From NCBI GenBank assembly GCA_021234155.1, contig JAJEKV010000026.1, positions 310,001 to 374,000 of the forward strand: DNA of 64,000 nt, in the 5' to 3' direction. The stretch comes from Isoetes taiwanensis (Eukaryota; Streptophyta; Lycopodiopsida; Isoetales; Isoetaceae). Position 1 is the first letter of the stretch. Every line of letters begins with the position of its first letter. A program made the translations under genes and the position numbers. Shown in pieces: positions 34,981-48,900 of this stretch. The notes beneath the pieces are model-generated. The model saw only the letters and a program-made list of their open reading frames with translations. It searched no databases and was not told where the DNA came from.

Positions 34981-36629
34981 CACAAAATTATTTTTTTTCA
35001 AAATATTTACACAAGTGAGCCTTTATGGCTCACGCCTTTCCACATGGACGTCCGACATTAAGGCGCACGTCCATCGAGCGCACGTCACTCAAAATTCAAA
35101 TTTTTAGTGGAAACCCTTCCCGATTTCCTTGCATGATGGAAATTGGGAAGGGTTTCCACAGGAGGAGGAAAATAGGAAGGGTTTCCACAGGAGGAGGAAA
35201 ACAGGTTAGGTTTCCACGCAAAAGGGGTTATTGTGATGTACCTGAGCGGCACTAGACGAAGCACTAGACTAGTAGCATCTTGCCTCACACGGGTTAGGAC
35301 AGTTTATAAGGATCCTGCAACAAAAGATAATTTTAAGTTTCACATATCTTTGTGGCTTTTAGATTGAGGCTTGTAGATCAAATACATTTATTCTCCACAA
35401 TAGCATGATAAATTTGCATGATTGAGTTTATGCCTATGGTTTTCCAACTCGACATTATTGTGGTTTATCTTAGCTCTCATTGTAACTAATATCAACAAAG
35501 AAAAGTTGCATCGATCACAAAGACATGATCACAATAGCCAGCTAAAAATTCATAGTGGTTTTGCATATGTGACCTTAATGATGCACTAGTGTGGATTCAT
35601 TTCTCTTGTCCCAGTGCAACTGCACTGCTATTGTACCTTAAATTAATAAGGTAATTCTTGGCAACAATTTTATCAAAGGCTTGCTGCCATCTGTTATGCT
35701 TACAAATTCCAAAAATAAACATTATTGATGGTCTCTATGATATTCTTCTTCTTTTATTCTTTTCCACAATGATTCTCACCATGCAAAAGAATTAAAAAAA
35801 AAAACAAAAAATTGCCTTCCAAAAGCATGTATTTGTGGTTCCTTCAAGCTGTCTGGCAAGCCAGATATTGAATAAATCCATGAGCATCATGAGATGAACT
35901 ATAAATAATAGCCATTGAACAACTATAATTACCTCATAGAATGGTATAAAATGGATCCATACAGATGTCTCTACCTTGTTCAGGCAGCTCTATGTAAGGA
36001 TGAATTTGTTTTGAAAGTCAAAATCTCGCCTGTATTGCACATATTTTGCAGGCTGCCTGGAAAGGATTGCAGAACTATGCAAAAACACTGACCCATATAT
36101 ATGCCAATCAAGTAGCAAATAATAATATGCCCTTGTCTATCTGCATTGTACTTCAATCTGGGTCGATCGAACAACTCATCCCCGCCAAGACGTGGACAAG
36201 GATCAATGGTCTGTATATTCTCTACCTGGTATATCAATGGTCTGTGTTAGTAGAACTAATGCTGGAGATACTCTTCCAATGGTCAGTATATTGAAGTTTG
36301 TTTTCCATCTTTCCATCCACTGTTATAGTGCAAATTTAAAAACCAATGTAGATAACTGAAGGCCATGGAACATTGAAGGATGTAATCCAATAAATTTTAA
36401 ATTGGAAGCATTTTGATCACCAGTCTGCTCATAGGCTCATGGTATTCCAAGAAATTTATGTTGTGCATCTTCAAATGAATCACAACTCTGCTCCTAAGCC
36501 CATCAACACCAGCTTCTACACATAGTTCATCAACACCATATTACCAAACTTGCATTAACAATGAATCACTTGAATAATAGAACTGTTATGTCAATATTCC
36601 TGCAGCTTATCTAAATTCATGTCACCTGT

Positions 36630-37145
36630 TAAAAGGAAGCTCATCATTCTCAACTACTTTAAATGGCCTTAGTTCCAGTGCAATGCCACGTGCAAGTTCC
36701 ACATCTGGCAATAAGCAATGTCCAAATTCCAAACGTATTAAAATTAAAAATAAGAATGCTATCAGATAAAAATAAGAAGACACCAAAGAACCAAGTGACA
36801 TACACACCCAACGTTTTATATCAAACGGTGTGTTGGTCAAGCGGCCAGTCCACAATTTTGTCCTAAGAGCTTTCAATACAGCAGGATTTTGTCTCAAGCC
36901 ATGAGCAAACCAGCCAACATCTGTCCCAGTGGTACGTGCATTACAAAGTGGTACCTACATTTATATAGCAAAAAACAACTTCCATGGGAGCAACAGAAAC
37001 ACATACCTTGTATTAAGTATCTCAGGATGCATCTTGTATAGCTGATTGAAACATGCAAACAGGAATTTATCCTCTGGCATTTCATAATCAGAATGTTTTA
37101 GCAAATTTGCCACATCAAGAACATGAGGGTTCTCTGCCATAACCA
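36630..37145 (-). pseudogene. Captured gene fragments inside the MULE-like element
   Basis: Three antisense exon-like pieces are visible. The first is about 37,012-37,140 (residues DVANLLKHSDYEMPEDKFLF) with donor AAG/GTATGTG. The second is about 36,807-36,950 (GWFAHGLRQNPAVLKALR) after a GTAG acceptor. The third is about 36,631-36,706 (ELARGIALELRPFKVVENDE) with donor AACAG/GTGACA. Each has a good coding look, but the phases do not join cleanly between pieces, which points to a decayed or mosaic gene. I do not recognise the parent. Confidence 0.4.
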
Positions 37146-38456
37146 TCATCATCACTGAACTTCAAGCAGCAAATCCAATCAAAGAAAGAAATTTTCCAAC
37201 CTGCCCATGGTGATGGTACTGCAAAAATCATCTGATTTATTGCTCTTCTATGATTATAATGCCCCGTTTCGATTTCTGCAGCTGCAATCTTCTGCAGTTG
37301 CGGGAGTTGCAAAGACATCAATAAAAAACTCTTACAGTTATCTGAGGAATTGATATGCAAAACCAGAAGAACCTCACCATGGCTATAAACAATCAGTTGC
37401 GCTCGCATAAGAAAATGCATAAGGGGCTAAATCATATCTCTGTCAGCGCCATGCCATCGAGACCTAAAAAAAAAACCAAAAGCAGATAACCGTCAAAAGT
37501 AGACGAATGAATCAGAAAAAGGGGCATCATAGTCCATCAAAAAATCCAGAAAACTAAGAGAAACATCAATTATTTACCTGTTTGAGAATGAGAAACCCGT
37601 CTGATTCAAAGAAACACATGTGGATTGCATGCTTGGAGCGGAATCGTAGGAGAACGCAGGATGAATAGCTATGAACAGAAAATTTGAATAGCTATGAACA
37701 GAAATTTTTCTTCGTAAAATAAAACAGCCGCATCAATTGAATGCTAGTATTGATTAGTGGTGAATCTCCAACCACCCAAAAACTTTATTTCAAGCGGAAA
37801 CCCTTCTGGACTTCAAGAATAGGAAACCCTTCCGGAAGGGTTACCATATTTCTAGGTTTTCCAACCCAAATCGGGTGGAGATAGTGTGAGCGCATCTACA
37901 ACGTAGCGAAGTCGCATCTTCTTATGAGACTTAAAATTTCGATTGATTAAAAAACTTGAAAAATAGGAAACGAGTTTAAAATTTTGATTGAAGGCCAGCC
38001 TGATCCATAACACTCATACACTAGTAGACGAATAGAATGTTATTTTTAGTGAACATTAGTTAAATTAAACCATACCATGGTAGATAAATAGAATGTTCTT
38101 ATAAATGAACATCCCAATTAATAACTACATAGGTAAAGCAGGAGGATTACAAAAAAGTGCCAATCAAAAATTTGTCGAAAGAGTGCCACTGCTATTTCCT
38201 GAGATGACTGCTGCAACGCTCGAGGGTTTCTCGAAAGCTTTTGAGCAACCTCTATTGCACTTCCCATCAAAGCAGTAACATATAATTGTAGCATATTAAA
38301 CAGAGCACAAAAGTTACTGCCAAAACCTAAGTTGAAACCGTCAGATTGACAGTATATGTGCGCATCCTGAGGAGACAATTACAAGGTATAAGCAAAGTCT
38401 TGTTATGGCCTTCTCATGAAGGAGAGAAGGACCCAAATCCACAAGAGCGATACCAT

Positions 38457-41388
<2,932 letters not shown>

Positions 41389-41888
41389 GATACTAAGATC
41401 TGATTCTAGGCACGGAAAGAAGGGAATAGAGGCTCCTTGGAAGCGCCGGAGTTGGGAAAGAGGCAGCACGGCAAGGCGGCGAGGATATGGCGCCTAGGGT
41501 TCCGGCAGCCTAGAGCAAGGCGGAAGCTTGGAACCGTCGTATTGAGCGCAGAGCTAGGCCCTCAATCGGGCGGCGTATAGGGTAGACGGGCTTATGACGT
41601 GCCCTGACGGGTTTGACGCCTTCTTGCCCTTCTCCATTAATTCCCCAACGGTCCATGGTTGCCTTATGGCCTTTGGGCCCGTTGTGGCCCATTTACAACC
41701 ATTGGATCCCTTCCTATTGGACTCTAACCTTTGATGCCCATAATGTATGGGAATATTCTGAAGATCAAGATATCATGTCCCCTCGGATTTGTAACCCTAA
41801 AATTAGAACTACAAACCGTAGAAAATACATCATGAACCTACAATGAAGAATACATAATGGTTAACACAGCCGACGGGATCTGAACCTA
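41389..41888 (-). promoter_or_regulatory. Putative UAP56 leader and promoter region
   Basis: About 500 bp between the helicase start codon and the left terminal repeat of the Rep-like element. It is GC-richer near the gene. No certain TATA box or motif can be named; the call rests on position only. Confidence 0.4.
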
Positions 41889-41949
41889 TTATGTGGGCGA
41901 AATTTGAAATGGTATTTTTATAACATAAGGTTTTCAATGGTTAGTATGG
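41889..41949 (+). repeat. Left direct terminal repeat of the Rep-like element
   Basis: Matches 44,230-44,290 in the same orientation. The first 31 bases are identical; differences cluster in the centre (ATAACATAAGG against TGTAAGGTAAGG). Homology stops after GGTTAGTATGG on the right side. Confidence 0.9.
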
Positions 41950-42234
41950 GTATTCGTGAGGGTAGGAAATGACGGTGGCACTATGGATTCGAAATTTTGG
42001 AATCTAGAGCTGGCATCTGTTCCTGGGTTGGTCGGAACTGGGAGTTCTCACGTGGTCTGTGCCAACAGAAATGGCGATGGCGGCGCCGAGTATGTGTCTT
42101 GGCTGTGTGATTGTTTCTGTTTTTGGGCCATAGGATAAGGAGGGGTCGTTTTGGTTGTTCGGAAGCCCATCTCCAATCTTGTGCAAGCAGATTTCTGTCA
42201 CAAGTAAGCCGGGTCTGTTGCTTTTATTTTGTTT

Positions 42235-42837
42235 ATGATGTCTTTGAAGAGAGCAGCGAGGAAAGGGAAGGGTGTTGCTTGCTCTGTGCCTCCTTCTCTG
42301 AGTTGTTTAAAAATCGGCTCCTCTAATTCTGGAGAGCCTAAGACTGGGGGACGTGCTGCTGGTTGTTCTCTTGGTCGAGATTGGAGTGCCATAGGTGTCA
42401 GTGTGACCTTGGGTTTGTCTAGGCAAGATGTGCCCATGAGTTTTTATGATGCTCTTGTTGGGTTTTGCAATCGAAGGTGTTTGGCTGGAGCTGTGGCCAT
42501 GGAGCGTGGTGCGAGTGTTGATCACTTGCATTGCCAGGCTGTTTTTAGAGCTCGGTTCAAGAGCCCCAGGGCCATGAATGATGCCATAAAAAGGGATTTC
42601 AATTGGGTTTCAAAGTCATCGGGTGTGATTTTGGTATGCAAAGCCCTTAAAAACACTTGCCTTCATTGTTTTGAAGGCATGATTGGGTACTGTATGAAGG
42701 ATATTGAAAAAGTCCATTATGTTTGTCATCTCCATAATGTGAGTGAGGCTGCTATTGAGAAAGGAAAAGATCTGTATTTGATATGGGGAGTTGGTGATAC
42801 GAAAAATCTTGTTGTGCTTGACAATAAAACCTCTTGA
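42235..42837 (+). CDS. Rep-like HUH endonuclease (transposase), N-terminal catalytic domain
   Basis: Encodes 200 aa from the ATG at 42,235. The Rep/HUH signature appears in canonical order: a motif-I-like beta strand IGVSVTLGL (residues 53-61), the metal-binding H-L-H in DHLHCQ (H97, H99), and the tyrosine motif Y-C-M-K (Y152, K155). Such enzymes nick one DNA strand and stay joined to the 5' end through the Tyr, driving rolling-circle or single-strand transposition. The N terminus is basic (KRAARKGKG), useful for DNA binding. No helicase (GxxxxGKS) follows, unlike most circular ssDNA virus Reps and Helitrons. The frame ends at TGA in an overlap with the next open frame; a 1-nt slip would fuse them into about 346 aa. 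An undamaged catalytic triad suggests recent activity or function. Confidence 0.72.
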   Translation: MMSLKRAARKGKGVACSVPPSLSCLKIGSSNSGEPKTGGRAAGCSLGRDWSAIGVSVTLGLSRQDVPMSFYDALVGFCNRRCLAGAVAMERGASVDHLHCQAVFRARFKSPRAMNDAIKRDFNWVSKSSGVILVCKALKNTCLHCFEGMIGYCMKDIEKVHYVCHLHNVSEAAIEKGKDLYLIWGVGDTKNLVVLDNKTS

Positions 42838-43274
42838 ATCGAACTGCACATTTTGTGAATTGCCATGGGAATCATAGGTTGACTGCTAGTCTGTTGTATA
42901 CCTTGGCTAGGATGATTCGATCTGGAAAATTTACCTTGTCTAGTTCATGGATCATCCCTTCAAACACGACTCATATCAATGAACATCGTGTTCGGGCTGT
43001 GTGGAGAGTGTTGTTCAACCCTAGTCACTGCATGCCGTCGGATATGAGGACGATTCTATTTGGTTTGCCAGCAGGCTTTGTGCCTGTGGAGAGGAATGGG
43101 CCTGGGCGCAGGCGTTATTGGGATGATGCTATTCTTGCTGATAAGGAAGACAATAATTTTGAGGATATACATGATGCTTCTTATAGTGCAGATAGCCCTG
43201 ATGTCGTGATACTTGAGCCTGGCGTAGATTATATCCTTGTGCACAAGGGTGATCGTATCATGGTTGTTGGCTGA
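42834..43274 (+). pseudogene. Probable C-terminal part of the Rep-like protein (-1 frame)
   Basis: A 146-codon open frame starts with TTG inside the stop of the preceding frame and has no ATG until 42,912, so it is best seen as the continuation of the Rep-like protein after a frameshift (natural or a base error). Visible: a conserved-looking block with NCHGNHRLTASLLYTLARM, then W-I-I-P and VRAVWRVLFNPS, an acidic stretch, and an end in VHKGDRIMVVG before two stops. No named domain is recognised. Programmed frameshifting, splicing or a single sequence error could each explain the break. Confidence 0.5.
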
Positions 43275-43352
43275 TGAACTTGCTTGGGGGTTGGTTGTAC
43301 AATTGAGTTTCTTTGTTTTCATGCTTTTGTTTGTTGTATAGTTGCAGGAGTC

Positions 43353-43763
43353 ATGGAGACTGATCCGGAACTAGTTGTTGGCGTGGACGAGCCTGTTGCG
43401 TCCTTGCCTGAATCTTTCATTTCATCTGCTGTAGATGCATCCCATCCCGACCCTGTTGTGTATTCAGCTGAACCAGAAGCAGCATTCTCCACTCAGAAGT
43501 TTGTTAATAACGTTATTCAGGTTGGGACTAAGGCGCATAGGGTTGCGGCATCACTGTGTTTGCTTAGGCGGCAGCTTAGAGCATTCTATATGTCCATTGA
43601 CAGTGCTATATCTGTTGTGGAGTGGGAGCACTTGGGTGTGCCTGTTTCTGAATTGCACATATTGCGTTCTCATATGAGCCTTGCAAGAGCATTACTTGTG
43701 CAGGAAATACGCCAATTAGATGCGGTCATAAGGCATGCGCAAAGTGGTTCGGCTATGAACTAG
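43353..43763 (+). CDS. Hypothetical protein in the Rep-like element
   Basis: Encodes 136 aa from an ATG that follows a splice-acceptor-like TATAGTTGCAG at 43,337-43,347. It is in the same frame as the Rep C-terminal segment, after two stops, so it may be a 3' exon or a second gene. The first 50 residues are acidic and Pro/Ser-rich (METDPELVVGVDEPV). The remainder looks alpha-helical with regularly spaced Leu and Arg (CLLRRQLRAFYMSIDSAI). No domain is recognised. Its position between the Rep gene and the terminal hairpin suggests an accessory DNA-binding or oligomerising protein, which is inference only. Confidence 0.4.
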   Translation: METDPELVVGVDEPVASLPESFISSAVDASHPDPVVYSAEPEAAFSTQKFVNNVIQVGTKAHRVAASLCLLRRQLRAFYMSIDSAISVVEWEHLGVPVSELHILRSHMSLARALLVQEIRQLDAVIRHAQSGSAMN

Positions 43764-44126
43764 TTTATTTTTATGTTTATGTTTTGCTGGTTTGTCATTT
43801 CTATATGAAGTTCATGGACCTTGATCTGGATTTGTGTTATAGTGCTTGCAGGAGCACCTTGGTGTTGGGGAGCTCAACTTCGTTCACCTGATTGAGTGTC
43901 CTTCAACATTGTAAAGTCTGTTTTGAGTTATTAATGTATAGGTGTGGTTATGCTGGTTATGGGAAATGGTTTCTGATAATTGTGAGTAAACTGAATTTGG
44001 TTAAGGGCAATTATGTTATGAGGTGAGTTGTTATTGATGTTTCATTATGTAAATGGGACTAACTTGTTTGATGTCTTAGTGGGCTTCAGGCCCTGGGCAT
44101 ATTGTGGGATGCCTGCTATGTTTGGA

Positions 44127-44168
44127 TGAGCATGGGAATTTATACTGGGGTTCGACTCCCCAGGCTCA
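44127..44168 (+). promoter_or_regulatory. Two-part hairpin near the right end of the Rep-like element
   Basis: Inner stem CTGGGG/CCCCAG (44,145-44,150 with 44,158-44,163) closes the 7-nt loop TTCGACT. An outer stem TGAGC/GCTCA (44,127-44,131 with 44,164-44,168) encloses it. It resembles a tRNA T-arm but no cloverleaf surrounds it. HUH enzymes commonly recognise hairpins next to their nick sites, so this is a candidate recognition structure. Confidence 0.6.
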
Positions 44169-44229
44169 TTGTAATTTATATGGTGGCTGCTGCTTCAATT
44201 ATGTCTGAACGAAATTATGGTTATGGGAT

Positions 44230-44290
44230 TTATGTGGGCGAAATTTGAAATGGTATTTTTTGTAAGGTAAGGTTTTGAATGGTTAGTATG
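44230..44290 (+). repeat. Right direct terminal repeat of the Rep-like element
   Basis: Second copy of the 60-bp repeat. It ends immediately before GCTCT, the target duplication of the chromovirus insertion. Confidence 0.9.
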
Positions 44291-44295
44291 GCTCT

Positions 44296-45894
44296 TGTGA
44301 CGTTCCACGTATTTATACGGTCTACTATACGGGACACGTACAAATACAAGCACGTCACTCCCTAAAGGTACGCTACCATGGGGGTATGGGAACCTAATTG
44401 CAACCTAGGGGGTTACCTTACAAAGGATTAAATTAGCTATGCTAATTTAACACATTATTAATAATAACCTATAACCTAGGAAATTAGGATAATTACCAAT
44501 TGGGAAGGCGCCACCTGCCCCAATCGATTGGGCAGCATGGGGGTTGCCAAGTTTGGATGCCAACTTGACCCCTATCCCTGGGATTGACTCAAGAAGATCG
44601 ACCAAGGAAGGCCCGGGGTGGCGCCATCAACCACTGCAGAGAACCCCCATACCGGTCGTCCTGTGAAGCCACGGTGAATCTTCAACCGCCGAGGAGATGG
44701 AAGGCCCCATGGGAATGAGTCCGGCCGAGAATTCAGGTAGGTGGCTATGTGAATTCTAGTTAACACTTGGTTGTGTCCGTCTTTCTCTGTTCTCTTTGTA
44801 ATTCAATCATAGAAACTAATCCTTGATTGTACAAACAAGTTCTCTTTATATTCAATTACGGTTCTTTTCTCGAAAGGATGGATTGTTAGTTCTTTGTTTG
44901 ATCGACTCACGAAGCGGGGGATTACGGGGGTAGAGGCCTCAGAACAGCGTATAGTAGTATGCTCCTAGATAGCCTCAAAGTCCCATTAAATGCGGCACGT
45001 GCACAAGAACCCACCGGGTCCTAGATGCTATGGTGCGGCTTAGCACCGGACAAGGAACACACAAGTGGTGACATGAGGGGTGGGGTCTTGCATGAGCATA
45101 CAAGGCTCCCGAGACTCCTACTGATGGGCTAGGCGATGGCCGGTCACGTGAGGGGCGGGTATGGGTCCGACACTCCACTGGGTGGGAAGGTGTGATCCGT
45201 ATGGAGCACCTTGCACTTTGAGTAGATTTAGGGTGAGTAAGTTGGATGCGGGATGCGGGGGGGCCCGATGCGCACGTATTCTCTAGCTCACCCATGGAAC
45301 CTTGTGATTACGGAAGGGGACTTCCCAGGCCGCCTCATCGGACCAGGCGTCATGAACACGGGTAGGCTCGGGAGGGTGATGCACGAGTTTTGCGTCTCAG
45401 GAAGGCTATAGCAAAGCCATAGCATGAATTGACCCATCGCAAAGTGTGCGGGAGGGGCGGATGGAGTGGACAACCCTAGCCAATGTTCTATGCCCGATAG
45501 CGCCATGCCAAGACTCGGTCTGGCTGATCTCTTGAGGCCCAGCCGTCGGTCGATCCCACGAGAGTCCGAGGAGGGGGTAGAACACAGGGGTTTGGGTGTT
45601 TTTCTTAGGATTATTTTGCATATTCTATGCCGTTGGTATATTGGATGGATCGCCACCCTTCATTGGTGGTTATTTATGTATATTCGATTTGTGTGCTAAC
45701 CCTTGTATTCATGCTTCCGACGTAGGAGTCCCATTGAAGGCGTGGGCGAATGACCCCTTCGTGTCCTTCTTGGGCCTCATTTCATCGATGGCCCGAACGG
45801 AGGGAGGGCCACGCTCATGGTGAGATGATCGCCATGGGAGGGGAAAGTCCCGTATGTATCGTCAGAGGGTCGTATATATGCAGGGCGTCCGCGG
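44296..45894 (+). repeat. 5' LTR of the chromovirus (about 1.6 kb)
   Basis: Pairs with 55,814-57,417. Begins TGTGACGTTCCACG. Its 3' end is altered to GGGCGTCCGCGG, where the partner has GGAGCGTCACA, so the exact last base is uncertain by a few positions. Confidence 0.9.
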
Positions 45895-45907
45895 TGGTAT
45901 CGAGCCG
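45895..45907 (+). promoter_or_regulatory. Primer-binding site
   Basis: TGGTATCGAGCCG directly after the 5' LTR closely matches the plant initiator-methionine tRNA primer site, which primes minus-strand DNA synthesis. Confidence 0.85.
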
Positions 45908-48900
45908 TGATTTTGGTTGTTGAAATCATAGCGGCCAAACACTAACTTCGTAGTATACGGTAGTTAGGAGGAGGCTAAGTCAATGTGTCGTTAGTTCTCT
46001 TTGTTGTTTGGTTTGGTGTTAGGTTAAGTTAAGGAATTGTAGCTTTGAAGTGGAGGGGCCAAGATTGGAGGCCTAACAGGTGCCGATGGGTAACTCAAAT
46101 GACAAAGATGATGGCTCCATTGGATTGGGCGCACTTGAATTACCCTAAAACAATCAACTCGGCGAAAAAATAGTCAAAGGCGGGCCCAAAACGAATTGGG
46201 CGCCGCTTGCTTTTTGTCGCTTTGCGATCAAGTTAAAAGCGCCCGAAATCTTTGTCGGCGCCCGACCGTCGGACTTCGAGTCAACGGACCCGCCAGTCAA
46301 CTTCGGCGCCGCTTGCATTTCGGCGACACCGGTCGGCGAGAACCCCGTATAATGCCATCGGTACCGGTATGCGATTGTATGTGGTGGCGTATTTCCGTGA
46401 GTATATTTTTTTTAATAATAAAATTTTGAAGTTAATAAGGAAAAAATTTGAAATTTTAAAAGTTAATTGGCCGTTTAGCAAACCATTTTACGTCATTTGC
46501 TTTTGCTTCCGCCTCCAAACGCTTTGAGCAGCCCTCGCCATCGCCCGGACGGACCGCCCTTGATCTTTGCGCCCTTGTGCCTTGTGCCTCCTAAGCCCCC
46601 TCGCCATCCTCTTAGCCGCCCGCCCTCACTATTCCCTATGGCTATTACCAAGAGCGCTCGGACCCGTCCACCATGAGCATCGTGGAGATCACGCCATGAT
46701 TGCTAAGCACATGGCTCTTGACCCAGCCCTCATCGACATCTTGTTGGATGAGCTGGTCAATAGGTTTGAGAACAATGATAGGATTCCATATCCCGTCTAT
46801 CACTTCTCGAGCCATTCCTCATCCATTTGAACCCACGCTGACTCCCTATACCCTTGTTGAGCAAGCGATATGGTGATGATGCTCATCAAATTTTATCCTC
46901 GAACAAGAAGGCCATACGGAGGAGGAAGATGTCGGGGATCTGAGGTGGCCAGGATTAGGGGTTTTGCGGGGAAGGCGACCCGACCGGGAAATTGGCGGTA
47001 CGATACACGCCGGCGGGGTAGGGAGTCTGGGGTACCTCGGGAGGCGGCTTTGCCGTCATCGATGGCGAAACCATTGAGGTTCCCCATACCAATGGCATGA
47101 GGGTTCCAATGGCTTTGTATGGGGAGAAATCCCCGACATTAGCATAGACTATATCGACCACTATTCGGATAGATATGGGTCTGCATGACCACAAAAGGTA
47201 CCAATGAACTTAATCGGCGTGTCATGACCCAACTTTTTGCTCGGATCCAAGAAGACACGAGGAGAGGCTTCGGGGAGGCCTTGAGAAGTTGGAGCAAGAG
47301 GAGCGGGACCGACAAGATCAGCGGGACCAACAGGGAGGAGGTGCATCTAGGAGTGGCTCGAACCCAAAACCCACGCATCCGACCGTTAAGCTCCGAAGGA
47401 AGGGAGTTGCTCATAAGGCCGGCAGTCAATACAAGGATAAGTTAAAGACTGTCGGGGCTTTTGGGAAGAAGACCAGCTCCGACCGGAGGCAGCAGAGAGT
47501 GGATAACTCCGGCGGTTCTTTGGGGCTAAGGCAGTGCCGACATCATCGGGGCCCTCGGCGCTGGCGAAAGCCTCCTCATCGGTTCCGGCCGATGCAGTGG
47601 CATTCTGGGGAGATCCGCCAAATTTCAGAAGTCCACGGACCTTCGATCGAGGGAAAGCTGCCTTTTTCAGAGGCTGGTACGGGGAGATCGCCGCGACAAT
47701 TTAAGACCCGATCTCCGTTTCCGGACCTTTGCAATTTTGGCGCTCCAAGATTTCTTGAAGCCTACTTGGTAGCACTTTTTGGTGATGCCAACCTTTGCGC
47801 TATCCCATAAAGAGGGTCACCATAATGCCTAAGGATTTGGCCCTCGCCCGGTAGGATACGGGGAGCAACCTTAGTCTACTGGGGATCCGCATTTGTATAT
47901 ATTTTTTGTGATAATTAATAAAGAAGCTTTTATTTTGAATTAAAAGTTTAATGTTTTTTTTTTTTTCATGATAAATTTAAAATAAAATCGACATCAGCTT
48001 TATTAAGAGGGTTTAAAAGGGGATTTGTAGGGTTATTTTAGCGGCTTCTTTTCCTCTCTTCTCCCTTCTAGCGCCATGGTGCCGCCACGGAAGACCTTCT
48101 GCTGGTACCTTGATGGAGAGAAATGGGATCCACAGGTTCCCTTCGACTGCTTTGCAGCCTTTGCTATGCCAACGCATAGACCTCCTTGCCAACATGCGGC
48201 GGCATCCAGGACTATCCGGATTCCTTGACTTTTACATGGAGGAAATGCTTCCTCTGTGTATTCCTCTAGGGGATCCTCCCCACTTGTATTTGGAGCGGGA
48301 GATAGTTCGGCGGATGCTAGGCGGGGACACACATGCCTATGGCGTCTTGAAGGGGAAACTCCGATGGGGTAAACACCTACCTAGGTGGTCCAAAGATCGG
48401 GGCGGCGATATCGGAAGCTACTTTCGCAGCTCTAGCCATCCTCATGGACCAATACGTTGAGGATGAAACCTTCCGGTGCAGAGAAGGGCAAGCTGCCGAA
48501 TCCCTCGAGGAGGGGGATGGCGAGCATATAGGAATGGGCGACTTTGCCCGTTGGAAAAGCTAGCGAGGAGCTACCACCAGCCCGTGACCAATCTATAGGC
48601 TTGTCGGGGTTAGGCGGCCTTCGATTATTTATCACCGAGGGCAGGAATACCTTCTCTTGGATGATATTATCGGGCGTATCGTAGTGGCGGATTTAGACGC
48701 AAAGCGCAAGGACCATGTACTTTATGAGCTTGCGGAGTATTGTATGGATGATTTCATCGACTTCACTTCTACCGAAGCTTCTGAGGAGGTGCACCATTGC
48801 TTTGCAGATTCCGTCGGGGAGACCCTAGAGCGGCGGAGACTCTATTACGTCTTAGCGACTTGCGTGATGCAGGAACCGGCTTAAGAAGCACGCACCGGAT

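Larger units (their letters stand above)
34718..37892 (-). mobile_element. MULE-like DNA element with 11-bp target duplication and gene fragments
   Basis: The 11-mer CATCTACAACG flanks the interval on both sides (34,707-34,717 and 37,893-37,903). Just inside lie inverted copies of CCCGATTTGGGTTGG (34,733-34,747 and its complement 37,861-37,875). Both ends then carry GGAAACCCTTCCGG-type repeats, about ten in 34,757-34,980 and two near 37,797-37,845. An 11-bp duplication with inverted ends fits a Mutator-like element, although the outermost 15 bp of the two ends match poorly. The interior has exon-like antisense pieces from an unknown gene and no transposase, so it resembles a Pack-MULE. Confidence 0.65.
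41889..44290 (+). mobile_element. Rep/HUH-endonuclease element with direct terminal repeats (Replitron-like)
   Basis: A roughly 60-bp direct repeat starting TTATGTGGGCGAAATTTGAA and ending GGTTAGTATGG occurs at 41,889-41,949 and 44,230-44,290, with one indel and a few substitutions. Between the repeats lie a HUH-type Rep-like reading frame, its probable continuation in the -1 frame, a further small open frame, and a strong hairpin 62 bp before the right repeat. No terminal inverted repeats, no RT and no Walker A motif are visible. Direct terminal repeats plus a single-tyrosine HUH protein fit the Replitron class of eukaryotic transposons as I recall it, or a captured circular-ssDNA-type replicon. 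The chromovirus at 44,296 inserted at its right edge. Confidence 0.75.

Noticed and set aside
44127-44168. Possible tRNA gene with GGTTCGACTCC
   Set aside because: The T-arm-like hairpin has no matching acceptor or anticodon stems nearby.
41889-44290. Helitron interpretation of the Rep-like element
   Set aside because: No helicase motifs, no two-tyrosine arrangement, and clear direct terminal repeats are present.
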